Source of the DNA: Chitinophagaceae bacterium
Lineage (GTDB): Bacteria; Bacteroidota; Bacteroidia; Chitinophagales; Chitinophagaceae
NCBI GenBank assembly: GCA_023957575.1
Contig: JAMLGU010000003.1
Coordinates: forward strand, 310,001-374,000
Direction of reading: 5' to 3'
Length of the DNA stretch: 64,000 nt
The number at the start of each line of letters is the position of its first letter. Within the stretch, counting starts at the first letter, position 1. The notes under the pieces are model-generated. The model was given only the letters and a program-made list of their open reading frames with translations, ran no database searches and was not told the origin of the DNA. Shown piece after piece: positions 33,988-42,385 of this stretch. Made by a program: the position numbers and the translations under genes.

Positions 33988-35763
33988 TTATTTCTTAACC
34001 TTTACCCGTCCATAATTTTCCATTGCCGCCATCAGGTAAACCAATGAGGCAGTTCCGTCCATTGTCGGTTCATTGGTACTGTAGTCGCCATAATCATCGT
34101 GATACACTACCAAGTCGCTTTGAAAGGGCTCATATTCATCGGCATTTATGAGCTTGATACCGATAAGGCTTTTATAAATTGTTGTATAAACAGGTCCATC
34201 TATCAGTCCACCGTTTACAGGCATATTGCCTATGTGCGAAAAAGCAGCATGCGGATCAACCGGTGTGTCGCCCCAGGCAGGCAATCCATACACCATGCTT
34301 GTGCCCCAGGGGTTACAGCCTAAGAGCCAGTCAATATTGGCCTGCATCAATTCGTCAAAGGTTTTATCATTCGACAGATTTTTGTACCAATGGCACTGAA
34401 TGGCAAAAGAAGTGGAGAGGTTATTGCTGCACCAGATAAAAGGCACTCCTCTGTAAAACGCATTTTGCCTTGCTTTTTGCCAAACCAGCTCAATACCTTC
34501 TTTATAGTATTGGACAAGTTCTTTTTTATGTGTGCCCGATTTTTTTGCAAAAGAATAATGTCCCAGATTGATAAAAGGATACCATTGATAATGATTGGCT
34601 GTATCTTTTCCTAACCAGGGGGTAATCTTTTCCTGACGGGCAAAGTCAATGGCCTGTTGTTCGTATTTTTTATCATTAGTAAGTGAAAATAATTCGGCAG
34701 CGCCTAATTCCATATCATCCACATAATTGTCTTCGGCATAGATATAGGGTGATTTAACCGAAGCTGTCTGACAGTTTCCCGGTTGTTTAATGCCCATTGT
34801 GTATGCTGTAAAAGCCTTATCGAAAAGCATTCTGGCATAATCTTCATTATAATTGCCAAATACTTTGAACCCCAATGCAAAACTACTTGCAAACTTTCCG
34901 GCAGTAGAGGCTACACCCTTTGTATTGTTCATAAATTTGCCACGTTGCTGTGGCAGTCCTGAACAAAAATATACCGGCCGCTCATAACCTCTTCCATAAA
35001 AATTATCCATACCAGGCATTCGCATACTCATGTGGTCTCTGTCATCAGCAACCTGATTAAACATCCAGTTAGGCTTTGGATGCAACTTAACCAAAAAATC
35101 CATCCCCCATTTAGCGGCATCCAGCACATCGGGAATACGATTGCTTCCTTTCAATCCATTGGCTTCAAAATAATCTTTAAAAACAGAAGGAAAATCCTTG
35201 AAAGCAGATAATAAATGATAAACTGCATTGGCCGTGGTGGTAGAATACTGCAAATAATCAGATGCATCATGCCAGCCGCCCACTACATCTATCCGGGTGC
35301 TATCAGGCATTGGGCCATAAAGCGTGTAGCCGTCGCGGGTATGGCAAGAATCGTTGGTATAAGGATTGAAACCGCATTGTTGCTGTCGCATGTAGTTCAA
35401 TACAAAATCGGCTGATCCCTCATACACATTTTTGGCAATTTTGAAACCAGGAGAAATCGCCTCGCCTGCTTTCAGATAATAAGTACCACTTTTGGCAAAA
35501 GCAGTAAAATTTAACCTAAACGTATTTTTAAATGGCCCATAAGCACCAAAATTCTTACCCATCTTATTCCTATAAACTATTTTACCCGAAACAGAATCCA
35601 CCAGATAAAACTGTTTTGGAATCTCTGTATCCTTTCCTCCCCAAACTGCTACTTTTACGCCATCTGGCAAATAACCAATCTGATTGATACGAATCCAGGA
35701 TTGCTGAGAAAAACCGAATAGAGGCAGATGAAGGATCAGAAGATGAATAATTAAGCGCATCAT
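33988..35763 (-). CDS. GH9 glycoside hydrolase with N-terminal Ig-like (CelD_N) domain
   Basis: 591 residues. Signal peptide (1-20, GFSQ), then an Ig-like CelD_N domain (about 22-110; RINQIGYLPDGVKVAV) and the GH9 (alpha/alpha)6 barrel. Catalytic residues are visible: Asp166/Asp169 in VVGGWHDASDYLQY (base) and Glu565 in STNEPTMDGTASLVYL (acid). Other GH9 signatures: LLGCNPWGTSMVYG and the PHAAFSH region. GH9 covers endoglucanases but also exo-beta-D-glucosaminidases of Vibrionaceae chitin operons, which have the same Ig-plus-catalytic layout. With NagA, ROK and SIS genes around it, a glucosaminidase-like activity on oligosaccharides is plausible; cellulase or mixed-linkage glucanase remains possible. 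It heads the GH9-ROK-MFS-SIS block after a terminator. Confidence 0.9.
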   Translation of the reverse strand: MMRLIIHLLILHLPLFGFSQQSWIRINQIGYLPDGVKVAVWGGKDTEIPKQFYLVDSVSGKIVYRNKMGKNFGAYGPFKNTFRLNFTAFAKSGTYYLKAGEAISPGFKIAKNVYEGSADFVLNYMRQQQCGFNPYTNDSCHTRDGYTLYGPMPDSTRIDVVGGWHDASDYLQYSTTTANAVYHLLSAFKDFPSVFKDYFEANGLKGSNRIPDVLDAAKWGMDFLVKLHPKPNWMFNQVADDRDHMSMRMPGMDNFYGRGYERPVYFCSGLPQQRGKFMNNTKGVASTAGKFASSFALGFKVFGNYNEDYARMLFDKAFTAYTMGIKQPGNCQTASVKSPYIYAEDNYVDDMELGAAELFSLTNDKKYEQQAIDFARQEKITPWLGKDTANHYQWYPFINLGHYSFAKKSGTHKKELVQYYKEGIELVWQKARQNAFYRGVPFIWCSNNLSTSFAIQCHWYKNLSNDKTFDELMQANIDWLLGCNPWGTSMVYGLPAWGDTPVDPHAAFSHIGNMPVNGGLIDGPVYTTIYKSLIGIKLINADEYEPFQSDLVVYHDDYGDYSTNEPTMDGTASLVYLMAAMENYGRVKVKK

Positions 35764-35809
35764 AATTTATATATTGATAAAGCTAAATAAATTAATTAAT
35801 GGATTCAAT

Positions 35810-35860
35810 AAAAAAATCCGCCATCTAACCTTTGTTGTTTTCCGGATCAGAAAGCGGATT
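35810..35860 (-). terminator. Terminator separating the SusCD unit from the GH9 unit
   Basis: On the minus strand the arms AATCCGC (plus 35854-35860) and GCGGATT (plus 35815-35821) pair perfectly, with a long 32-base loop, and the distal arm runs into seven or more T. It lies 21 bases beyond the DUF4397 stop and 47 bases before the GH9 ATG. Confidence 0.65.
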
Positions 35861-35880
35861 CGTTCATATTTCATGTTAAT

Positions 35881-36660
35881 CTAAGGTTGTTTGCTCACCA
35901 TAAAAAATGAAACAAAAGGTCTTCGCACGTCTGTTGTTCCGGGTATTCCTTTATAACCAGTTGCAAATATTGTATATTTAGTATTGTTTAGTACCGTACT
36001 TGCACTGGTATAAGTTGCCAGATTTGCTGTAGCATTAGCCTCTCTTACAGTCCATGCAAAAGCTGTATTAATTGAATCTAAAGTAAACTCGGGTGTGATA
36101 TTTAAAAAATTAATACCCGACGCTATTTTGAATGGGCCGTAATACAAATCAACAGACGGAACATTGGGCATTAGATTTATAAACCTGAAACCGGGTTTTG
36201 GCACAAAACTATTATCCACATTTTCTTCCACCAAAAGTGTCTTTACTTTATCTGCAGTATCCGTAACATGCAGTGTATAGTATTTTGCACTTTCAAGATT
36301 AAGGTTCCCTTTATAAATCAGAATTGAATCCGTACTTGTCCTTGCTTTTGGAATAGCTATGTTAATTTCTCTGGAGCCCGGAGCAACACCCAGAAAATCA
36401 GCATAGTTTGATCCGCCGGTATTATACCCTCCGCCCGGAAATGGTGTACGGGCAGTGAGTAAATTACTTACCACTACATTATCAATTTTTATGAGCATCG
36501 TAGGGTTATTTATCTTGGCAGAATTGATATTAAATTTCAACCTTGCCTGACCGGTAATTCCTGTATCATATTTAACAACGTATTGATTTTGCCTGTTTTT
36601 TACACAAGAAAAAAGGAATACGGCCAAAATTAAAAATATTAAAGTATTTATCTGTTTCAT
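35881..36660 (-). CDS. DUF4397-domain lipoprotein
   Basis: 259 residues from the start MKQINTLIFLIL (36660); an alternative start lies three codons upstream. Lipobox LFSC with Cys19 anchors it to the envelope. The mature part is beta-rich with the DUF4397 pattern (two similar halves, GFRFINLMPNVPSVDLYYG being the clearest signature). It starts 18 bases after SusD1, the position usual for a surface glycan-binding protein in polysaccharide-utilisation loci, so a substrate-binding role at the cell surface is inferred. DUF4397 has no firmly established activity. A terminator follows, so this is the end of the DeoR1-SusC1-SusD1 operon. Confidence 0.82.
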   Translation of the reverse strand: MKQINTLIFLILAVFLFSCVKNRQNQYVVKYDTGITGQARLKFNINSAKINNPTMLIKIDNVVVSNLLTARTPFPGGGYNTGGSNYADFLGVAPGSREINIAIPKARTSTDSILIYKGNLNLESAKYYTLHVTDTADKVKTLLVEENVDNSFVPKPGFRFINLMPNVPSVDLYYGPFKIASGINFLNITPEFTLDSINTAFAWTVREANATANLATYTSASTVLNNTKYTIFATGYKGIPGTTDVRRPFVSFFMVSKQP

Positions 36661-36678
36661 ATTAATCATCTTTTGATG

Positions 36679-38301
36679 TTAAGGAGTTGTAATCCATAAT
36701 TCTTTTGTGTGATAGTCAGTATTGGTACCGCCAATCTTTTTAAGTTCTTCAAAATTCCAAACCCACTCGGAATTATACCTGGGGTAATAACGGTAAACAA
36801 ATTTTCCATTATTACGGGAGTCAAGGGTAGAAACAGTGAAGTCAGCATAAACCTGCTTTCCTGTTTGTGGATCAATGTCAGTGTAATGATATCTTCTCAT
36901 ATCCATCCAGGTTTCCAGTACTCCATAGCCAAACATGGCTATATACTTTTGCATCATAATATTTGTAAGCGTTAGGTCATTTGCACTTGCAGGTACAATA
37001 GTAGGATTAGTCATATATGCACTCTTGGTGGCCTCTGTTATTTCTTTTCCTGCCGGGATATTTTTATTAAACATTGTAGTAAGCATGTTAAAGTGTGCAT
37101 TAATGCCATCCTTATAAGCCTGCAACGCTTTTGCTTTGTCTCCTTTTCTGAAAGCTGCTTCGGCAATTATAAATTTCATTTCGGCATCTGTAATTACAGG
37201 AATTGGAGAATCATTTCTAAAAATAAAGCGACAGTTATTGTCATTTGCCGGCGCTGCATTACTTGCCGCAACCTGAGATACTCCAAAAAAACTTTCGGGT
37301 CTGTCATTAGCGGGTAATGCTGTTTGGCCCGCTACAGAAGCCACGCCTTTAATGGTGCCATTAACATTACCTCTAAGCAAATACCATGCTCTTGGATCCT
37401 GTACACCTGTGAAGGCTGAATTGGTTCCATTCATCATGTTGGCAATATACTCGTTTTGTCTGATGGCAGTCGGCGATGTGGTACCTGTTCCTGCAAGATT
37501 GTTTCTAAATGGTCCGTAAAAATTATTGGTGGCGCTTACATTGCTGGCAACATACTTCACCGCAGCGATGTCATCTGTGCTACTAATTCCTCTTTCGGCA
37601 TAAAAAATAGCAGAATCGGGTTTATAAGAAGATTTGTTTGAGAAGTGATTGTAGTATCTTGCCAGAACAGAATTTGCAAATTTTTTCCATTTGTTGATAT
37701 CTCCATTGTAGAAGAATTTATCCCCTTCGGCAAATTTGGCATCTGTTGATGATTTTTCAAGATTTTCAATCGCTTCCATTGCACATTCCCTTACTTTATT
37801 ATAGGCTGTTTCCTGATCATCATAATTAAAAACCAGACGATCGGTTTCAAAAGCTTGCTTCACAATTACATCGCCATAATAATCTGTAAGCATCAGCCAG
37901 CTCCAGGCTTCTATTGCTTTTCCAACACCCACAAACTGTAATCGGTTTTGTTCTTTGGCCCATTGCATCATTTTCTGATTGTTTTGGCCTATGTCATAAA
38001 AATGAGTTCTCCATGTTGACTGAGCCACATCACCCGAAGAATTGGTATAACCCATCATATCAAATACACTATTGGCAGTATAAAAAGCATAATTTTTGAT
38101 ATATGCTCCTACATACCGTGCATCATTTAATGGGCCGTGCCCGCCATAATTGGCAGCCATAGAGCTAATGATCTGAGGCAATAATTCTTCCGGCTCAACC
38201 TTAGTATATGAATTCGGGCTCAAGTAAGCCTCCTCTATTTTTTTGGAACAACTACTTACTATTAAAAGCAGTATAAATATGAAGTAAAATATATTTTTCA
38301 T
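36679..38301 (-). CDS. SusD/RagB-family outer-membrane lipoprotein (pair A)
   Basis: 540 residues from MKNIFYFIFILLL (38301), lipobox VSSC with Cys18. The helical TPR-like scaffold of SusD is visible: the N-terminal SPNSYTKVEPEELLPQIISSM, GVGKAIEAWSWLMLTDYYGDV (about residue 120), WKKFANSVLARYYN and the C-terminal MQKYIAMFGYGVLETWMDMRRYHY. This form resembles the SusD-like_2 group rather than classical RagB. It caps the SusC1 channel and binds the glycan at the cell surface. It lies 26 bases after SusC1, same operon. Only distant similarity to SusD2 of module B is apparent. Confidence 0.93.
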   Translation of the reverse strand: MKNIFYFIFILLLIVSSCSKKIEEAYLSPNSYTKVEPEELLPQIISSMAANYGGHGPLNDARYVGAYIKNYAFYTANSVFDMMGYTNSSGDVAQSTWRTHFYDIGQNNQKMMQWAKEQNRLQFVGVGKAIEAWSWLMLTDYYGDVIVKQAFETDRLVFNYDDQETAYNKVRECAMEAIENLEKSSTDAKFAEGDKFFYNGDINKWKKFANSVLARYYNHFSNKSSYKPDSAIFYAERGISSTDDIAAVKYVASNVSATNNFYGPFRNNLAGTGTTSPTAIRQNEYIANMMNGTNSAFTGVQDPRAWYLLRGNVNGTIKGVASVAGQTALPANDRPESFFGVSQVAASNAAPANDNNCRFIFRNDSPIPVITDAEMKFIIAEAAFRKGDKAKALQAYKDGINAHFNMLTTMFNKNIPAGKEITEATKSAYMTNPTIVPASANDLTLTNIMMQKYIAMFGYGVLETWMDMRRYHYTDIDPQTGKQVYADFTVSTLDSRNNGKFVYRYYPRYNSEWVWNFEELKKIGGTNTDYHTKELWITTP

Positions 38302-38327
38302 TTTGTAATTCATTTTTAAGGTGAAAA

Positions 38328-41300
38328 CTATAATCCTATCTTTAAACCAAAGTTAAATCCTAAAGGAAGGCCTACGTTGCCGTAATCCATACCAAAACCT
38401 CCTACGCCCCTCGATCCGGCACCGTTGGAGTTAACCTGTGGATCGGCTCCCAGATAATTTGTAAATAAAATCGGATCTGTTACAGTTATGAACAAGCCCA
38501 GACTTTTAACCCTTTTCAAGCTCCTCAATGTATTTTTATCAAACTGGTAAGCCAGTGTTACATCCCGCAACCTGAACCAGTTTACATTTTTTTGCACATA
38601 TTCTTCTTCGGGCAAAGAGGTGCTGGCATAAAATGTGCTATTATAATATGGCGTTACCACAATATTGTTTTTTGTTCTTTGTGTGGTGGTGGGGTCATTT
38701 ACAAAGCCGTCCTGTAAAATACCATCCACAATTCTGGGCGTTTCTCTATCTGCAGTTCTCATGCTTTTTCCTATCCTTGTAAGGTAGGCTTCAGTAGCAT
38801 TAAAAATATCTCCTCCTACTTTTAAATCCCAAAGCATATTCAGCGTGAAATTCTTGTAAGTGAAGTAATTACCCCATCCAAGAGTGAAGTTAGGATTTCT
38901 GTCGCCAATCATTATAAACTCCTGCCTGATTACCGGAAGACCGGTTGTAGGATTTATTAATACCTGATTGGTAACCGTATCTCTTAAATAACCGTAACCT
39001 GTGATTGTAGTGGTTCCCATACCTTTTTTACCACCTCCTCTGGCATTACCATACATCCAGGTATCGGACAAATAAAATTCAGGAACATTCGCAGGCAACT
39101 CTGTAATCTTGTTCCACATTTTATTAAAGTTAAATCGTGATATCCATGTAAAATCTTTAGTTCTTACCGGTTCCAGAGACAATGTAAACTCAATACCCTT
39201 ATTTTCGGTAGCGCCCACATTTAAAGTATTTAATACAAAACCCGTACCGTAGCTAATTCTAAATGCACTTACGATTACATCTTTATTTCGGGTATCGTAG
39301 TAGGTTGCATCCAGATTTACCCTGCTGTTAAACAACCGGAACTCTGTACCAAACTCTCTGGTGCTTTGTCTTTCGGGTTTCAGGTAGGGGTTGTTATTGG
39401 TAAAATCGTAATAAAAGCCGCCGCCGTTTCCTAAGTGCTGATTAAACAAAGACTGATTGGCATAAGGTGGAATTTGGCGGGCTGTATTGGCCAATGATGC
39501 CCTGATTTTCCAGAAGTTTAATGACTTACTCTTTATGCCCAACAAATCTGATAGTATTATACTTAAGCTACCAGCAGGATAGTTGAAGTTTCTAAAATCA
39601 GGAGGCAGTACAGACGACTCTTCAAATCTGTGTGAGTAAGTAAGGAAGATACTATTTTTGAATCCAATCATTGCCTCACCAAAGTAAGCAATCTGCCGGG
39701 TAATATATAAGTTAGGACTACCATTTCTGAATACCTGATTGAACAAATAAGTTCTGGTGGTAGGATCGGTATTAGCGCTATCCCTCCTTGACATATCTTT
39801 TAGGTTATTTCCACTTACAGACCACAATTGCCTTTCATAATCCTGCCACATAGTACCTACCATTAAACGAGTAGTAAAATCGCCAAATTTTTTACGGGCA
39901 GTTGCTGTGATTGTATGGTTGTAGCCAAAATATTTGGTAGTATAATTTCTCTGTAATCCTTTCTGAGCCCTGGTAACATAATAGGACATGGAATCATACA
40001 CCTGATAACCTTGAGAATTATAGGTATCATATCCAAACCTGCCACTCACTGTCAACCACTGAAAAGGTGTTATATCTACACTTAAAGTCGTCGTCAGCCT
40101 TTTTGTTTCATCCTGTCCGGGATTTTTATACGCTGCATAAAAAGGATTATCAATTTCAGAATTTGGGTTTTCTAAAAATAGCGGTACTTTAAGTCCATCA
40201 TCAGTTTGGTAATTTCTAATATCGTTATTGGCAGGCCATGCCAGCAGGTTCAGCATGAAAGCGCTGGCGCCTCTCAAAACTTTATTATTTTTTGTATAGA
40301 TATATGATACAGACGGCGTAACAGTCATCCACTTTGTAATCTTTGTAGTGTTTGTTACCCGCAAACTTCTTTTGTAATATTCATTATTTGGCACAATACT
40401 GTTTTGATTTACCAAAGAACCTGAAACCCTGAAGGTACTTATCTGGCTGGCAGCAAAATCAAGTGAAAGGTTATGTGTTTGTGTAAATGCATTTTGGAAA
40501 AAATTTTTGACATTATCATAAAGCTGCACCGTATCAGCATATTTTGGACCGAAGTATGAAAAAACATTAGAAGGAATGCCATTGGACGACCCGCCACTGT
40601 ACCCATTATAAACTTCTGGATATTTAACCACTTTAGAAAGTCTTAGGCTATTATCATAAAAAATACCTACACCTTTTTTTCTGGCCGATTTCTTTGTGGT
40701 AATAATAATTGCTCCCGACCCTGCCTGACTTCCATAAAGCGCCGTAGCCTCAGGACCTTTTAAAACTGTGATTGAGGCAATGTCATTGGGATTAATATCA
40801 GAAATTCTATTACTAAAATCCTCTCTTCTGTTTTCGGTGGTACCAGTCAGTTCGGCTGTACTGATAGTAGTATTGTCCATTACCACACCATCCACAACAA
40901 AAAGTGGTGAATTATCCTGCGACATAGAATTAAACCCTCTTAAAACAATTTGAGCGCTGGCTCCTGCCAAACCCGAAGTGGGAGTAATTGTCAAACCCGC
41001 AATTCTGCCTTGCATACCCAATAGAAAGTTATCTCTTTGCGATTCTTTAATCTCATCGCCATCAATTGTTTGAACAGAATAACCCAACTCGCGCGGATTT
41101 CTCTTTTGGTCCATAGCAGTGATTACTACTTCTTCCAGTTCATTTTTGTCTAATACCAAAGCTACATTCATTTCGGCTTTATTTACCTTTAAAGTAACAG
41201 GTAAATGTCCTACTGAAGAAACAACGATTTCATCGCCCATTTTGGCTTCGATTGAGTACTTTCCTTCATCATTAGTAGTAACCGCTTTTGAGGTTCCTTT

Positions 41301-41444
41301 AAGCGTAATTGTGGCACCGGGTAAAGGTTTATTACCTTCTCCTGTAACAGTACCTGTTATGATCTGGTTTTGTGCATTCAATGTAAAATTTAGCAAAAAC
41401 AAAATAACCAGAAGAGGTACAATCCGTTGAACAATTTTTCTCAT
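38328..41444 (-). CDS. SusC/RagA-family TonB-dependent transporter (pair A)
   Basis: 1038 residues. Signal peptide ending NAQN, CarboxypepD_reg-like domain (ITGTVTGEGNKPLPGATITL), TonB-box-like ELEEVVITAM, plug with the SusC signature LFVVDGVVMDN, DIASITVLKGPEATALYGSQAG and IIITTKK, then a large barrel ending PLGFNFGLKIGL. It imports oligosaccharides across the outer membrane with SusD1 and TonB energy. It begins 19 bases after the DeoR1 stop, so regulator and transporter are cotranscribed. There is no N-terminal anti-sigma (STN) domain, so no sigma/anti-sigma control; regulation probably runs through DeoR1. Confidence 0.95.
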   Translation of the reverse strand: MRKIVQRIVPLLVILFLLNFTLNAQNQIITGTVTGEGNKPLPGATITLKGTSKAVTTNDEGKYSIEAKMGDEIVVSSVGHLPVTLKVNKAEMNVALVLDKNELEEVVITAMDQKRNPRELGYSVQTIDGDEIKESQRDNFLLGMQGRIAGLTITPTSGLAGASAQIVLRGFNSMSQDNSPLFVVDGVVMDNTTISTAELTGTTENRREDFSNRISDINPNDIASITVLKGPEATALYGSQAGSGAIIITTKKSARKKGVGIFYDNSLRLSKVVKYPEVYNGYSGGSSNGIPSNVFSYFGPKYADTVQLYDNVKNFFQNAFTQTHNLSLDFAASQISTFRVSGSLVNQNSIVPNNEYYKRSLRVTNTTKITKWMTVTPSVSYIYTKNNKVLRGASAFMLNLLAWPANNDIRNYQTDDGLKVPLFLENPNSEIDNPFYAAYKNPGQDETKRLTTTLSVDITPFQWLTVSGRFGYDTYNSQGYQVYDSMSYYVTRAQKGLQRNYTTKYFGYNHTITATARKKFGDFTTRLMVGTMWQDYERQLWSVSGNNLKDMSRRDSANTDPTTRTYLFNQVFRNGSPNLYITRQIAYFGEAMIGFKNSIFLTYSHRFEESSVLPPDFRNFNYPAGSLSIILSDLLGIKSKSLNFWKIRASLANTARQIPPYANQSLFNQHLGNGGGFYYDFTNNNPYLKPERQSTREFGTEFRLFNSRVNLDATYYDTRNKDVIVSAFRISYGTGFVLNTLNVGATENKGIEFTLSLEPVRTKDFTWISRFNFNKMWNKITELPANVPEFYLSDTWMYGNARGGGKKGMGTTTITGYGYLRDTVTNQVLINPTTGLPVIRQEFIMIGDRNPNFTLGWGNYFTYKNFTLNMLWDLKVGGDIFNATEAYLTRIGKSMRTADRETPRIVDGILQDGFVNDPTTTQRTKNNIVVTPYYNSTFYASTSLPEEEYVQKNVNWFRLRDVTLAYQFDKNTLRSLKRVKSLGLFITVTDPILFTNYLGADPQVNSNGAGSRGVGGFGMDYGNVGLPLGFNFGLKIGL

Positions 41445-41463
41445 TCTTTTTTGTTTTAATGAT

Positions 41464-42213
41464 TTATAAAATATTTACTCCGGAATTTTTCAAAGGTTTT
41501 AGCTTTTCGTCAGTTATATCCAGTTCCGTAATTAAATAATCAATTTTATCCATACCACAAACCTTTATCGGCTGCGCCGAATTCAGCTTTTCCGATATTG
41601 TCAGACAAGCCACTTTGGCCGATGAGGCAATCATTGCTTGTTTTACCTGCACCACCTCCCAGTCATTATCAGTGAGCCCCCTTTCGGGATGAATGGCATT
41701 GGTGCCCAAAAAACACAAATCGGCATTCACCTGGCCGATACGGGCAACAGCATAAGAGCCCACAGTAATCTTCGAATCTCTTGACAACCGGTCTCCTATT
41801 ACTATTACCTCTAAACTTGGATGCATCAGGCAGGCATTTACCACCGGAATACTACCTGTCATTATCGTGGCTTTCAGGCTCACCGGCAGGTTTCTTATCA
41901 TTTCCAAAATGGTAGTGCCGCCGCTGGTCAAAATAAACATACCATCCTTAATAAGGTTTATAGCCTTGGTTGCAATAATTCTTTTGTGGGGTAATGAATA
42001 CACATTCTGTGGCTTGAACTCCACCTGACTGAAAGCATTGGACAAAGCGCCTCCATGCACCTTTATCAGCCGGCCCGCATCGGCAAGTTCCTGAAGATCG
42101 CGCCGAACGGTATCTTCGGATACACCAATTTCATTACATAAGTCGGTACTAAGAACTTTGTTGTGCAAATTCAACCGATGCAAAATATATGCTTGTCGTT
42201 CTTTCTTTAGCAA
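41464..42213 (-). CDS. DeoR/GlpR-family repressor, copy 1
   Basis: 249 residues. N-terminal winged helix: ERQAYILHRLNLHNKVLSTD, then GVSEDTVRRDLQELADAGRL and IKVHGGA, the classical DeoR signature. The C-terminal DeoRC sugar-phosphate sensor domain has ILTSGGTTILEM, VVNACLMHPSLEVIVIGD and FLGTNAIHPERGLTDNDWEV. Such regulators release DNA on binding a phosphosugar. It is nearly identical to copy 2 (50728-51477): only two residue changes (Phe/Leu, Asp/Glu) over about the first 228 residues, then a completely different last 20 residues (DITDEKLKPLKNSGVNIL here). It is cotranscribed with SusC1. A conserved promoter and operator-like site lie upstream. Confidence 0.95.
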   Translation of the reverse strand: MLKKERQAYILHRLNLHNKVLSTDLCNEIGVSEDTVRRDLQELADAGRLIKVHGGALSNAFSQVEFKPQNVYSLPHKRIIATKAINLIKDGMFILTSGGTTILEMIRNLPVSLKATIMTGSIPVVNACLMHPSLEVIVIGDRLSRDSKITVGSYAVARIGQVNADLCFLGTNAIHPERGLTDNDWEVVQVKQAMIASSAKVACLTISEKLNSAQPIKVCGMDKIDYLITELDITDEKLKPLKNSGVNIL

Positions 42214-42231
42214 GATTCGTTAGATTTTAGT

Positions 42232-42239
42232 TAAAGCTA
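42232..42239 (-). promoter_or_regulatory. -7 box of the DeoR1-SusC1 operon
   Basis: TAGCTTTA on the minus strand, 18 bases before the ATG. The same position before DeoR2 reads TACCTTTA, so a TAnnTTTA box followed by ACT is conserved in both copies. It deviates from TAnnTTTG in the last base. Confidence 0.45.
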
Positions 42240-42250
42240 AGAATAAAAAC

Positions 42251-42280
42251 AGCATAAAAACGCAAACAATCGAAAAAAAT
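42251..42280 (-). promoter_or_regulatory. Candidate DeoR operator, copy 1
   Basis: This 30-base block differs from 51515-51544 at only 3 positions although the surrounding spacer has diverged. On the minus strand it holds TTTCGA and TTTGCG half-sites 10 bases apart (one DNA turn), similar to the TTTCG-type repeats bound by DeoR/GlpR/AgaR repressors. It covers the region about 23 bases upstream of the -7 box, where a bound repressor would block polymerase. Confidence 0.5.
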
Positions 42281-42385
42281 TAAAAATGTGGATAACTTTT
42301 TTAATCAGCAAAATTTAAACCTAAATTTATCGGCAAACTGCATAAGTCAGTAATATCACAAGCCCATTAAACCAAAATGTTTTAC

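Larger units (their letters stand above)
41528..42300. repeat. Long duplicated block, copy 1 (DeoR1 and its promoter)
   Basis: About 770 bases are near-identical to 50792-51564, same orientation, 9264 bases apart. I count roughly a dozen differences in the 686 coding bases, mostly synonymous. The identity ends abruptly about 60 bases before the DeoR stop codon and fades through the promoter with small indels. Confidence 0.9.

Noticed and set aside
42287..42295. DnaA box TTATCCACA (minus strand), with TTATGCACA at 51552-51560
   Set aside because: Single sites inside the duplicated DeoR promoter block; no cluster, AT-rich unwinding element or replication gene nearby, so not an origin.
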